A stretch of DNA of 64,000 nt, taken from assembly GCF_004342065.1 (NCBI RefSeq), contig NZ_SLZU01000003.1, positions 186,001 through 250,000 of the forward strand. The letters run 5' to 3'. This DNA is from Primorskyibacter sedentarius. Its GTDB lineage: Bacteria > Pseudomonadota > Alphaproteobacteria > Rhodobacterales > Rhodobacteraceae. Positions 35,388 through 44,705 of this stretch are shown piece after piece; positions within the stretch are counted from its first letter, which is position 1, and each line of letters starts with the position of its first letter. The position numbers and the translations under genes were made by a program. The notes beneath the pieces were generated by a model, which saw only the letters and a list, made by a program, of their open reading frames with translations, had not been told where the DNA came from and made no database searches.

Positions 35388-36450
35388 TTTCCTCAACGAA
35401 GCGCGGCGTCAGGCCGAAATCTGCAATGCCTGCCGCTATTGCGAAGGATATTGTTCGGTTTTTCCCGCGCTGCATGCTGAACGCGCCTTCAGCGACGGCG
35501 ATCTCACGCAGCTTGCCAACCTGTGTCACAACTGCCGGGGCTGCTATTACGCCTGCCAATACACCGCGCCGCATGAATTTGACCTCAACCTGCCGCAGGC
35601 TTTGGCAAATGTCCGGCAGGACAGCTGGGAGGAGTTCGCATTCCCGCAGTCCGCAGCGCGGGCGTTCCAGAAAAACGGCGTCATGATCGCACTGGCAACC
35701 GTGGTGGGCTTTGCGCTGCTCTTCTGGGCCGCGCGTGCGCTTGCCTCTGCGGGGGGCGAAGGGTTTTATGCGGTGCTGTCGCATAACGCGATGGTCGCGA
35801 TCTTCCTGCCGGCATTCCTGTTCCCTCTTGCCAGCATCGCCGTCAGCTTGCGTCGTTATTGGCGGGCCATTGATGCCGGGCGCCCCACCCTGGCAGATGT
35901 GGTCGCCGGTTTTCGCGCCGCTGCCACGATGCGAAACCTTGACGGTGGCCACGGGGACGGGTGCAATTTCGAAGATGAGGACCGGTTCTCGAACGCGCGG
36001 CGGATGGTTCATCAGGCCGTGATGTACGGGTTCCTGCTGTGCTTTGCCTCGACCAGTGTTGCGACGCTGATGCATTATTTCTTTGCCATGCCCGCGCCTT
36101 ACAGCCTGTTCTCGCTGCCCAAGATCCTTGGGATTTCCGGGGGGCTTCTGCTTGTTATCGGGTGCGTCGAGATGATCCGGCTGAAGTTGCGCTCTGACCC
36201 TGCGCTGGGTGCGGTTCACGCCTGGGGCGGAGAGGTCGGGTCTATCGGTCTTCTGGGATTTGTGGGCTTGAGCGGGCTGCTGCTTTACGCCCTTGGTCAG
36301 ACAGCGATGATGCCCGCAATTCTGGTTCTGCATCTGGGCGCCGTACTGGCGTTCTTCCTGCTGACCCCATTCACCAAGATGGCGCATGGTTTCTACAGGC
36401 TGACAGCCCTTGTGGCCGACGCGACCCGCAAACGTGGGGACGCTGCATAG
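35377..36450 (+). CDS. tcuB: Tricarballylate utilisation Fe-S/membrane protein TcuB (CitB-like)
   Basis: A 357-residue protein with two N-terminal 4Fe-4S-type cysteine clusters, CNACRYCEGYC and CHNCRGCYYAC, followed by about six TM helices with several His residues (MVHQAVMYG, LMHYFFAM) that may hold heme. It is thought to reoxidise TcuA's FADH2 and pass electrons to the quinone pool. I chose the ATG at 35377, preceded by AAGGAGG at a 10-base spacing; the frame continues back to 35344 inside tcuA. No tcuC permease is present; the TctC/TctAB system may supply substrate. Confidence 0.92.
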   Translation: MQTDFLNEARRQAEICNACRYCEGYCSVFPALHAERAFSDGDLTQLANLCHNCRGCYYACQYTAPHEFDLNLPQALANVRQDSWEEFAFPQSAARAFQKNGVMIALATVVGFALLFWAARALASAGGEGFYAVLSHNAMVAIFLPAFLFPLASIAVSLRRYWRAIDAGRPTLADVVAGFRAAATMRNLDGGHGDGCNFEDEDRFSNARRMVHQAVMYGFLLCFASTSVATLMHYFFAMPAPYSLFSLPKILGISGGLLLVIGCVEMIRLKLRSDPALGAVHAWGGEVGSIGLLGFVGLSGLLLYALGQTAMMPAILVLHLGAVLAFFLLTPFTKMAHGFYRLTALVADATRKRGDAA

Positions 36451-36651
36451 CGCAAGGTTTACGGCGATCCTGCTAACGAGCCCCGCAGATCAGGCGCCTA
36501 ATCGCCAAAACCAGATCGCTGCGCCGCGGTTCGCAACGCTCGCCGGCGCCGACCGTATCGCCCGGATTCCGTGGCACATCCTGTCTTTCGGCAAACGCCA
36601 AGGAATCGCCCCCACCGATTGCGGAAAAAATCACCAATTGGTTGCATTCCA

Positions 36652-36702
36652 CGGGGGATTTTCCCCCGACAATGCAATGCGGGTAGCAAAATTCAGTACA
36701 AT
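36652..36702 (+). promoter_or_regulatory. Leader of the ExeA-like gene: hairpin and a -10-like box
   Basis: CGGGGG (36652-36657) and CCCCCG (36663-36668) pair around a 5-base loop, which could also close tcuAB transcripts, although no T-run follows. Further on, TACAAT (36697-36702) matches five of six bases of a sigma70 -10 box, but no good -35 is found at 16-18 bases. The 288-base gap 36451-36738 holds no gene. Confidence 0.35.
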
Positions 36703-36738
36703 GCGTCATAATTGAAAGGAAATTACCGAAGAAATATT

Positions 36739-38901
36739 ATGTATATTGATAATTTCAATCTGCAGGCCCGCCCGTTTGCAATCGTGCCCGACCCGGATTT
36801 TCTTGTCTGGACCGCGCAGCACCGGGCTGCTTTCAAGGAGCTTTTGCGCGCCTCCGCCCCTGCGCAGAAGGCCACGCTTCTTACGGGTGAGGTCGGATGC
36901 GGAAAGAGCACCCTCATTCAGGCGCTGATCAAGTCGCCCGAGGTCGAGGAACATCGACGGGTCGTGCTGATTTCCAACCGTCTGAACTCTGCGGCGGAGG
37001 TCTCACAGCAATTTCTGATGGGCCTTGAACAGGAGTGGTCCGGACAGCCGCCGGACGCGCTGCCCGACCTTGTGACAAATGAGCTTGCCCGTTCTGCCGC
37101 GTCCGGAATGATGCCGCTTATCATCATCGACGAAGCGCAATCGATGGCAGATGAGGCCGCGCTGATGGTCGCAAAGCTCGTCAAGGCAGGTCGGGATAAA
37201 CACTTGCCCTGCTCGCTGATCCTCTCTGGCCAGCCGGAGCTGGACGAGTTGATCGAACGGCATTCAATGACCCCTTTACGGGACCTGATCAGCCACCGCG
37301 TCCATGTCGGGCGTCTGGGCGAGGCAGAAATCGGCGGCTACATTGAGGGCCGTCTGAAATGCGCAGGCTATGTTGGCGGAGAGCTGTTTACCGACGGCGC
37401 TATCTCGGAGATTTACGCTTATTCGCGGGGCACACCGCGATTGATCAACAAGGTCTGTGATCTTGCGATGTTCACTGCTGCAAAGCAAAACCTCAAGACC
37501 ATCGATCAGCAATTCATCCGCGAGGTCGTTCAGCAGTGGGAGCCACTTGGCGGCGCGAAGATAACGACGGCCCTTCCGGCGCAGGAGCGGGCCCAAACAA
37601 CGCCCGTAGAGCCGCCGGAGAAAAGCGCGGCGTCAACGGTCACGCCCTTCCCCGTTCAGAAAAAATCGCCGCCGACCGAAGCGCCCATCGCACCTGCGGC
37701 CGCCGATGACACACAAGCAATTGTGGTGGATCTACCGACGGAGGAAGCACCAGCCCTCCCCGAGTTGGCCGAAGCGCCACAAGAGACTTCGCCCCGGCGC
37801 CGCCGTTTGCCCTTGCGGCTTTTGGGTGGCCTGACGGCCGCGGCCTGCGCGGTGCCTGCGTTGCTCTTGCTGAACGCCGTAGACGACCCCGCGCCCCTGC
37901 CGGACAGCGCGCCAAGCAACGCCGTCGGCGAACCTGTCGCGGCCGCAGATTCAGATACAGTTCCGAAAGAAGCATCGGTTCTGGCGATCACCCCCGGCGG
38001 TACAGCCGACAAAGCGGGCAGTACCGCCGAAGAGCTTGCGCGCATGGCCGAAAGAGAACTTGCAGAGCTCAACAGCGCCATCGAAGCCGCCCGCGCAGAG
38101 CGTGAACGGGTCGAAGCGCAACTGGCGCTGCAATTGCAGGAGCTGGCCCAGACATCCTCGGCCGTCGAAACTGCAAGCGCCGCCACGGCTGCCGAAATGC
38201 CATCCACCGCTCAGCCGGAATTGATCGCCGCCGCCGAGGCCCCGGGTCAAAGCGCCGAAATCCCTGTTGTTGCGACGGACACTGATTCCGCGGCAGCGCC
38301 TCAGGAATTGGTATCGCGCGCGGCAGTGCAACTTGTCGCCCCGGAAAAGGTCATGGACGTGGTGACAGAGAACGCGGCGATGACTTCCACCGCCGTGCAG
38401 CTTGCCCCGCTACATATCAACGACGACCCGGCCCCCTATTACCTCGCCGCGCTCGGCAGTACGGAACCTGCAGAAATGGCCGTGAATTATGCACGCGCCG
38501 CGTTGAGAGGGCATCCTCGCGCCGCCGAATATCTGGGGCAGCTTTTCGACACAGGTGATGGCCTCGTGCTGGCGGCAGAGATGGCGCAGCGTTGGTACGC
38601 TGTGGCAAAGGATAGCGGTCAGTTGAGCGCTCCGGAATTCGACCACTCCCCGATCGCTGCGGGGCAACAGAGCGTGCAACCCCTCGCGGCGATTGCCCGT
38701 GAAGACGTGGCAGAGTTCATCTGGGACGGTGCGGCGGGAACTTTCTCGGTGGAGATCGCGGATCAGAACGAACAGATCATCGCCTATGCGGTCTCGCCGC
38801 TGACAGCGCTATGCGTGAAGCTGCCCGAAGACGCCGCCTATTGGCGTGTGACAACGGATGCAGGTGCCTCATTCGCCTGGCAATCCATCGTCCTGCAATA
38901 G
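36739..38901 (+). CDS. ExeA/GspA-like AAA ATPase with periplasmic Sel1-like tail
   Basis: A 720-residue protein. Residues 1-270 are an ExeA-type AAA ATPase: start MYIDNFNLQARPFAIVPDPD, Walker A GEVGCGKST (50-58), Walker B LIIIDEAQ (about 127-134). A Pro/Ala-rich linker leads to one TM helix (about 356-380, LLGGLTAAACAVPALLLLN), then a short coiled coil, a Sel1-like segment (about 560-624; AVNYARAALRGHPRAAEYLG) and a C-terminal beta-rich domain. ExeA proteins couple ATPase activity to a periplasmic peptidoglycan-binding domain for secretin assembly; here that domain is replaced. No secretin genes are near. An alternative TTG start at 36712 is possible. Confidence 0.78.
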   Translation: MYIDNFNLQARPFAIVPDPDFLVWTAQHRAAFKELLRASAPAQKATLLTGEVGCGKSTLIQALIKSPEVEEHRRVVLISNRLNSAAEVSQQFLMGLEQEWSGQPPDALPDLVTNELARSAASGMMPLIIIDEAQSMADEAALMVAKLVKAGRDKHLPCSLILSGQPELDELIERHSMTPLRDLISHRVHVGRLGEAEIGGYIEGRLKCAGYVGGELFTDGAISEIYAYSRGTPRLINKVCDLAMFTAAKQNLKTIDQQFIREVVQQWEPLGGAKITTALPAQERAQTTPVEPPEKSAASTVTPFPVQKKSPPTEAPIAPAAADDTQAIVVDLPTEEAPALPELAEAPQETSPRRRRLPLRLLGGLTAAACAVPALLLLNAVDDPAPLPDSAPSNAVGEPVAAADSDTVPKEASVLAITPGGTADKAGSTAEELARMAERELAELNSAIEAARAERERVEAQLALQLQELAQTSSAVETASAATAAEMPSTAQPELIAAAEAPGQSAEIPVVATDTDSAAAPQELVSRAAVQLVAPEKVMDVVTENAAMTSTAVQLAPLHINDDPAPYYLAALGSTEPAEMAVNYARAALRGHPRAAEYLGQLFDTGDGLVLAAEMAQRWYAVAKDSGQLSAPEFDHSPIAAGQQSVQPLAAIAREDVAEFIWDGAAGTFSVEIADQNEQIIAYAVSPLTALCVKLPEDAAYWRVTTDAGASFAWQSIVLQ

Positions 38902-38953
38902 GATCCGCGCAGCTTCGGGGCGCCCGAGCGACCGGGCACCCCATATTCATCAT

Positions 38954-40003
38954 TCAGCAGCCGATGACGGAACAGATACGCTGCCGATACGCGGAGTTGG
39001 CTTCGCTGTCAGGCACCGTCTCTGCTGCGCGCGCCGGGCAGCTCATGGAATAGTTTGCGGTAATCCCGGCATTTGCGCATTGGGCGATGTCCCAGCCCGG
39101 CGGAATGTCTGACAGATCAACCTGCTTCCATTTCGGGTGGCCGCTTTGCTGAAGCTCGGAAAACCGCGTGAAGATAAGATGCGAGACATCCGACACCGCC
39201 TTGCAGCTTGCCTGATGATAGGCATTGCGGCGCGGCTCGTATTCATAGGTCATCAGAACGGCTTTCACAGCCACGACAGGGGTCGCGTCCGCCTGAAATG
39301 GGTAGGTTCCCGACGGGATTTCTGTCGGAACATAGACCGATTGCAGAAGCGGATCGTCGAATGGCACGAGGTGGAAACGCTCTGCGTCAATCTGGGGGTC
39401 AAGAAACAGCTTGGTGGGCGCACCGGCAACATAGAAAAACCCGTCGATCTGGCCCGCCAGCAACTGCTCCATCGACTCGTTCGGCCCGATGGGCAGCACC
39501 TCTGCCGGAGCGACGCCAAGCAGATCCAGTATCAGCGAAGCCGTCAGGAAGGTTCCGCTGTCCTGCACCCCGATCGCGACCCGCTTACCCGCAAGGTCCG
39601 CAGGCGACGCGACATCCCTGAAGGCCAGAAGATGCACTTCCTCGTTGTATAGCGGGAAGGAGATCCGCACACCCGCCACGGCGCGGGCAATCGCCGGGTC
39701 ATTTGCGGAATAGGTCTTGAGATATTCCAGAACGTCGCTTTGCACGATGCCGAATTGGGTGGCCCGCCGCTTGCGCACGCCCAGGAAATTTTCTAACGAC
39801 CCGGCACTTTCCACAACATTCAGCGTCTGGCCGCATTCCGCCATCAGCCCGGCAATGTCATTACCGAACTGGATATAGGTTCCCGTGGACGAGCCGGTGA
39901 GGATGTTCTTTTCGAATTCCTGGGCCTGTGCCGAAGCAACGCCGAGTACGAGCAGAATTCCTGTCCCCAACACGCGCTGCAGCCATTTCATCATGACAGC
40001 CAT
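38954..40003 (-). CDS. TAXI-family TRAP-type solute-binding protein (orphan)
   Basis: A 349-residue periplasmic protein with a signal peptide (GTGILLVLGVASAQA) and the TAXI-family N-terminus ILTGSSTGTYIQFGNDIA, then QFGIVQSDVLEYL and DLAGKRVAIGVQDSGT. TAXI proteins normally feed a fused DctQM permease, but none is found in the window. The C-terminus has four to five Cys residues that could form disulfides (ASCKAV, AQCANAG, MSCPARA, RICSVIGC). I chose the ATG at 40003 because AAGGGG lies 6 bases upstream; ATGs at 40027 and 40009 are alternatives. It follows the coiled-coil gene on the same strand after a 41-base gap. Confidence 0.82.
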   Translation of the reverse strand: MAVMMKWLQRVLGTGILLVLGVASAQAQEFEKNILTGSSTGTYIQFGNDIAGLMAECGQTLNVVESAGSLENFLGVRKRRATQFGIVQSDVLEYLKTYSANDPAIARAVAGVRISFPLYNEEVHLLAFRDVASPADLAGKRVAIGVQDSGTFLTASLILDLLGVAPAEVLPIGPNESMEQLLAGQIDGFFYVAGAPTKLFLDPQIDAERFHLVPFDDPLLQSVYVPTEIPSGTYPFQADATPVVAVKAVLMTYEYEPRRNAYHQASCKAVSDVSHLIFTRFSELQQSGHPKWKQVDLSDIPPGWDIAQCANAGITANYSMSCPARAAETVPDSEANSAYRQRICSVIGC

Positions 40004-40044
40004 CGCCATCCCCTTTTTTGTTTCCAACTATTCAATCTTTTCAA

Positions 40045-41982
40045 TCAACAACGGCCCAATTCACGGATGAAGAACAACAATGTCTGGCGGTTCACGGATC
40101 CAAAGACATTTGCAAGGGCTTCGTGGGCGCAGACGCCATCGCTCAGCAGGGTTGTCAGCTTCTGCATGTCCTGCGGGGACGCGCCTGCCAGACCGGGCGC
40201 CGTGGCGATGACATTCGCCACGACCTGCGCTGGCCGGGCCGTACCGCGAGGTTGAGGTGCCGCCGGTGTAGCCGCCGCAGGACTGTCCTGAACAGCCATT
40301 GCGGGCGTGGCGTCACGCGCGGCAAGGGCTGCGCGGGCCTCTTCCAGATCGGCTTGCAGCGCTGCCAGCGTCTCGTCGCGTGACGTCAGTTCCGCCTGCC
40401 GGGCCGCTAGTGCCTCTTGCGCCTGCTGGACCTCTGCGGCCAGTGCGGCCTCCCGGGCCTTGGCCTCTTCGGCCACCTTGGCAAGTTGGGCCTCTGCTTC
40501 GGCTTCCAATTCCGCGACACGTTCCTGCGATGCCGCATCAAGCTCGGCGCTGCGTTGCTCTGCTGCGCCTTGAAGCTGCGTGGCGCGTTCTTCAGCTGCC
40601 GCCAGCTGGGCCGCAAGTTCTTCGGTTCGGGCCTCCAGCGCCGCACGGTCCGCCTGTGCGTCTTCCTCAAGCTGTGCTATGCGGGCCTCGGTCTGGGCCT
40701 CAAGTTCGGCGATGCGATCCTGAGCAGCCGTATCAAGCTCTGCCGCCTGTTCCTCGGCCTGCTGCTCTGCCTGCGCCGCACGGTCCTCTGCCGCCGTCAG
40801 TTGCGCCCTGAGATCCTCTGCTTCGCTTTCCATCGCTTCCTTGTCGGCAAGCGCGGCTTCCAGCTCTGCGATCCGGGCCTGCGCATCGGTTTCGGCCTGT
40901 GCGATCTGGGCCTGTGCCTCCTCCTCGATCTGCGCGATACGTTCCTGCGCGTCGGCTTCCTGCTCTGCCAGCCGCTCTGCGGCCTCGGCCTCCATCTGGG
41001 CGCGCGCCTCCTGAACGGCGGCTTCGATCTGCGCCCCGGCTTCTTCCTGCGCGTTACCGGCCACGGCCTCCATCTGTTGGGAAAGCTGTGCCGCACGCTC
41101 CTCTGCCGCAGCTACATCGGCCTGAGCGGCCTCCAGCTGCGCGGTCAGATCGGTCAATTCCGTGGCACGCGCGTCGCGCTCTGCTGTGGCGGCTTCGGCC
41201 TCTGCGCGAAGCTGCTCCAACTCGCCAAGCGCCGCCTCCCGCGCAGCCTGCGCCTCTTCAAGCTCCTGCGCAACTTCCGTTCTGGCGCGCGTGGCCTCCT
41301 CGATCTCGGCGCGAAGGGCTGTCAGCTCTTCTTCTGCGCTTGCCTTGTCGCTTGCGATTTCGTCCGCCTCGGCACGCAAAGCGGCGACCTCTGCTTCAAC
41401 GCCCTGCCGCTGCTCCTCTGCGGCGGAAAGCGCCGCCTCGGCCTCAAGCGCCTCGGCTGTCTTTGCTTCCAAATCGGCCTGGGCCGTGGCCAGTTCCGCG
41501 GCCGCGGTCTCCGTCTGTGCCGTGATCTGGGATGCTTCGGCCTGAAGGGCTGCCTGTTGCTCTTCCAGCGCCGCAATCTCGGCCTGCAAGCCCTGCAACC
41601 GTTCCGCAGCGGTACTTTCACGGGCCTCGGCCTCGGCATCCAGACCTTCCAGCTCCTGCTGCTTTTCTGCAAGCGCAGTGGTCACGCTTTCCAGCTCTGC
41701 CTGTCTGGCTGTCAACGCCTCTGCCAACTCTTTTGCAGCCGAAGACGCCGTGCCAACCTGCTCTTCAAGGTCGGACAAAGTGGCCTGACGCTCTTCCAGC
41801 TGCGTTTCCAGCCCGGCAGATTCAGTTTCGAGGGTAGCGATGATTTTTCGGAAAGCGGCGGCTTTCTGCGAAAGTTGGTCGACCTCTTCCGCCGTAGCGG
41901 TTTGGGCCTCCTGCCCGACCGCCGGTACAGCGACATTCAGAAGGACGAATAATTGCGACGCCAAGACGATCGAACGAAACAA
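40045..41982 (-). CDS. Secreted large coiled-coil protein, Ala/Glu/Gln-rich
   Basis: About 645 residues with a signal peptide (SIVLASQLFVLLNVAVPAVG, then QEAQ). Residues from about 40 to 560 are one very long alpha-helical coiled coil with imperfect repeats such as AQDRIAELEAQTEAR, SQERVAELEAEAEAQ and AQERIAQIEEEAQAQ. The last 50 residues form a small domain with two Cys (DGVCAHEALANVFGS and the end RELGRC). I prefer a TTG start at 41982, with GGGGGGA 5 bases upstream; 42000 is another TTG. I recognise no family; low-complexity composition limits homology. It is likely co-transcribed with the TAXI gene and has a CtrA-type box just upstream. Confidence 0.75.
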   Translation of the reverse strand: MFRSIVLASQLFVLLNVAVPAVGQEAQTATAEEVDQLSQKAAAFRKIIATLETESAGLETQLEERQATLSDLEEQVGTASSAAKELAEALTARQAELESVTTALAEKQQELEGLDAEAEARESTAAERLQGLQAEIAALEEQQAALQAEASQITAQTETAAAELATAQADLEAKTAEALEAEAALSAAEEQRQGVEAEVAALRAEADEIASDKASAEEELTALRAEIEEATRARTEVAQELEEAQAAREAALGELEQLRAEAEAATAERDARATELTDLTAQLEAAQADVAAAEERAAQLSQQMEAVAGNAQEEAGAQIEAAVQEARAQMEAEAAERLAEQEADAQERIAQIEEEAQAQIAQAETDAQARIAELEAALADKEAMESEAEDLRAQLTAAEDRAAQAEQQAEEQAAELDTAAQDRIAELEAQTEARIAQLEEDAQADRAALEARTEELAAQLAAAEERATQLQGAAEQRSAELDAASQERVAELEAEAEAQLAKVAEEAKAREAALAAEVQQAQEALAARQAELTSRDETLAALQADLEEARAALAARDATPAMAVQDSPAAATPAAPQPRGTARPAQVVANVIATAPGLAGASPQDMQKLTTLLSDGVCAHEALANVFGSVNRQTLLFFIRELGRC

Positions 41983-42001
41983 ATTCGTTCCCCCCAACAA
42001 A

Positions 42002-42018
42002 GTTAAAAAATAATTAAC
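42002..42018. promoter_or_regulatory. CtrA-type binding box TTAA-N7-TTAAC
   Basis: Read on the minus strand: TTAA, seven bases, TTAAC, an exact match to the CtrA consensus with the trailing C. It sits about 20 bases upstream of the preferred start of the coiled-coil gene, a position more consistent with repression or with overlap of the core promoter. Confidence 0.6.
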
Positions 42019-42118
42019 CGATTGTTGGCGCAGTCCTGTTCAAAAATCAAGTCGTGCGTAAAGGGGCGGAAATTTTTACGATTATTGCGCGGGCGCCGCT
42101 GACCCCTTTGGATGCTCG

Positions 42119-44650
42119 CTATGCCCGCAAGAGCGGCCGCGTCACTTCCCAAACCTTTGGCAGGGCTCGGATGGCCTTTTCCATCGCGGGCAGGTCTTCG
42201 GCCTTTGCCGCCCGTTCCACATCGACCAGGGTGGCGCGCAGATCAACCGCACCCAAAGTGGCCGCACTTCCGGCGATCTTGTGGGCCCGCGCGCCAATTT
42301 CGGCCGCCGTGTGCTGGCGGTGGTCGCTCAGGAAGACGAGCGCTTCCTCGACCTCGACCTGAAACCGGTCAAGCAATGGCTGCAATGCTTCCGCCCCCAG
42401 CGCCTCACGCAGTTCTTTCAGATAGGTCGCGGCCACGGCGGTAGAGGGTTCGGTCGTTTCCTGACCGGCATCCACCGACGGGACGACGTGGTCGGCGACG
42501 ATGCGGATCAGACCGTCGCGGGTCAGAGGCTTGGTCAGAACATCATTCATGCCGTCGGAAAGGAACGCCTCCTGCTCCTCGGCCACGGCATTTGCGGTCA
42601 GCGCCACGATGGGCACGTCCGCACAGGCGCCGTCGCCGCTGCGGATGGCACGGGTGGCGCCCCGCCCGTCCATCACCGGCATGCTGATATCCATCAGGAT
42701 CAGGTCAAAACGGCAGTCGCGGGCCATGTCGACGGCAATCTGACCGTTGCGCGCCACCCGCACGTTATGACCGGCCTTGGTCAGCATCTCGCGGGCCAGG
42801 ACCAGGTTGATCTCGTTGTCCTCCACCAAAAGTATGTCGCAGCTTGGTATGGTCTGGGGGGTGAGCTGGCGTTTCTCGGTCTCTTCGGGCGGGTCGATGG
42901 GATGGATGGGGAAGCTGATCGTGAACGTGCTGCCCTTGCCCGGCTCGCTCTCTACCTCGATCTGGCCGCCCAGCGCCTTGACGAAGCGCTGCGCGATGCC
43001 CAGCCCCAGCCCCGTGCCCTCGACATCCCGGTCATAAGAGCTGTCGCCGGTCATGAAATCGTCGAAGATCTGCTCCTGCAGCTCTGGCGACATGCCGATC
43101 CCGGTGTCCTTGACAGCGATGCGCAATTCCGGCGCATCGTCGAGAGCGCCCCGCAACTCTGCCTCCACCGTCACGTGGCCGCCTTGGGTGAACTTCACGG
43201 CATTTCCGATGACGTTCATCAGGATGTGTTGAATGCGGTCGCGATCGGCAGAGATCCAATCGGTCGATGTCCCGACCCATCCCCAGTTGAGCGTGGTTTG
43301 ATTGGCCGAGGCCGCGCCGCTTTGATTGTCCACGATGTCCTGCAACAGCGTGCTGATGCTCATCGGTACGGGCCGCAGGCGCAGCTTGCCCGCGTCATAT
43401 TTGGTGATGTCCAGCACATCCGAGATATGGTTCATCAAGAGCTTGCCGGACGTGTCCATGTTCTTGATGTAGCGCAGCTGCTTATCGGTAACCTCGGTAT
43501 CGCTAAGCAGCGACAGGTTGCCCAGAAGCCCGTTAAGCGGCGTGCGGATCTCGTGGCTCATCGTGGCAAGGAAATCGGTCTTGGCCTTCTCACCTGCCAG
43601 CGCGCGGTCACGTGCGGCCATAAGCTCCCGCTCGGCCTGCATCCGGTGAGAGATGTCGCGCAGGAAAGCGATGAAGATCTCGCCCTTGTCGGTCTCGGCC
43701 GATTGCACAGCGAATTCGACCGGGAAGACATCCCCGTTGGCGCGTTTTGCCTCCAGCTTCACCCGTCCCTTGCCGACGAAACGCTTTTCACCTGTCCGGT
43801 GCATCCGTTCCATGCCGATTTCATGTTCTTCGAGGAAATGGTCCGGTACGATCAGGTCGCCCAGCTTTTGCCCAATGGCGGTTTCGGCCGGGTAGCCAAA
43901 GATCTCTTCGGCTGCAGCGTTGTAGTCAAGAATGCGGCCGTAATAGTCGCTGACGATCACAGCATCCAGCGCGGTGCCCGTCACCACGTTCATACGCTCG
44001 CTGGCCTCGATCGCCTCGCGGCGGCGGCGGATATTCTGGGCGTTCAGATGGGCCTGGTAGACAGCAAGCAATACCAGCGCGAGCAGCAGAACCGTCACCA
44101 GCGCGGCCATCTGGATCAGCATGACCCGAATGCTGTTGCGCCGACGGTCCGCTTCCTCGGCAAAGTAATTCAGGCCGGAATTCGACAATTGGCGCACGTT
44201 GCGCCGCACATCATCGGCACGGATCCGCATTTCGGGCAGCAATGCCAGCATCTCTGCATCGCTCGCATCAATCGCATCCACCGTCCGGTCCAGATAGGTC
44301 CGGACGATGCGCAGATTGCGGGAGAATTCCGGCAATTCGCGCAGCTCCGCATAGATGCCCGCCTGGCTGAGCGTATTGACGCGGCTGTAGAAGATGTCGA
44401 ATTCCTGGCGGAGCGTGTCGAGATCCGGATCCGGATCGACTTCGGCCGCGACCAGATCAAGCTCGTATTCCAGAAACTCGACCTCCGCCTGGGACAGCGT
44501 CCATTGCACGTTGTCAGAGCTTGCGGATTTCAGCAGTTGCAGATCCCGCGCCACGTTCAGCGCCATGAAGGCAATGACCGCAATGATTGCGCCCGCCAAC
44601 ACCCAAAGAAGCAGGCGGGGCCGCAAGGACGGTAAATCCAACTTCGTCAT
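42119..44650 (-). CDS. Hybrid sensor kinase: TM-periplasmic-TM, PAS, HisKA, HATPase, REC, Hpt
   Basis: An 843-residue inner-membrane kinase. TM1 ([19 protein letters not shown]), a helical periplasmic domain of about 140 residues, TM2 ([18 protein letters not shown]), a PAS domain ([20 protein letters not shown]), HisKA with His in [16 protein letters not shown] (about 366), ATPase motifs [10 protein letters not shown] and GTGLGLGIA, a receiver with VEDNEIN and [13 protein letters not shown] (Asp near 650), and a C-terminal Hpt domain with His in [15 protein letters not shown] (about 787). It can thus run a whole phosphorelay. Its gene follows the SUOX-fold gene by 55 bases on the same strand; the output regulator may be the NarL-type protein at 46650. 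Confidence 0.93.
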   Translation of the reverse strand: MTKLDLPSLRPRLLLWVLAGAIIAVIAFMALNVARDLQLLKSASSDNVQWTLSQAEVEFLEYELDLVAAEVDPDPDLDTLRQEFDIFYSRVNTLSQAGIYAELRELPEFSRNLRIVRTYLDRTVDAIDASDAEMLALLPEMRIRADDVRRNVRQLSNSGLNYFAEEADRRRNSIRVMLIQMAALVTVLLLALVLLAVYQAHLNAQNIRRRREAIEASERMNVVTGTALDAVIVSDYYGRILDYNAAAEEIFGYPAETAIGQKLGDLIVPDHFLEEHEIGMERMHRTGEKRFVGKGRVKLEAKRANGDVFPVEFAVQSAETDKGEIFIAFLRDISHRMQAERELMAARDRALAGEKAKTDFLATMSHEIRTPLNGLLGNLSLLSDTEVTDKQLRYIKNMDTSGKLLMNHISDVLDITKYDAGKLRLRPVPMSISTLLQDIVDNQSGAASANQTTLNWGWVGTSTDWISADRDRIQHILMNVIGNAVKFTQGGHVTVEAELRGALDDAPELRIAVKDTGIGMSPELQEQIFDDFMTGDSSYDRDVEGTGLGLGIAQRFVKALGGQIEVESEPGKGSTFTISFPIHPIDPPEETEKRQLTPQTIPSCDILLVEDNEINLVLAREMLTKAGHNVRVARNGQIAVDMARDCRFDLILMDISMPVMDGRGATRAIRSGDGACADVPIVALTANAVAEEQEAFLSDGMNDVLTKPLTRDGLIRIVADHVVPSVDAGQETTEPSTAVAATYLKELREALGAEALQPLLDRFQVEVEEALVFLSDHRQHTAAEIGARAHKIAGSAATLGAVDLRATLVDVERAAKAEDLPAMEKAIRALPKVWEVTRPLLRA

Positions 44651-44705
44651 TGCAGAACGCTCCGCTCAGGAAGACGCCACAATCGCGGCGCCGGACGTCC
44701 TAGGT

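Noticed and set aside
40417-41952. 511-codon plus-strand frame, Leu/Cys/Gly-rich, opposite the coiled-coil gene
   Set aside because: Complement of repeated Ala/Glu/Gln codons gives repetitive Leu/Cys/Phe; not a real protein.
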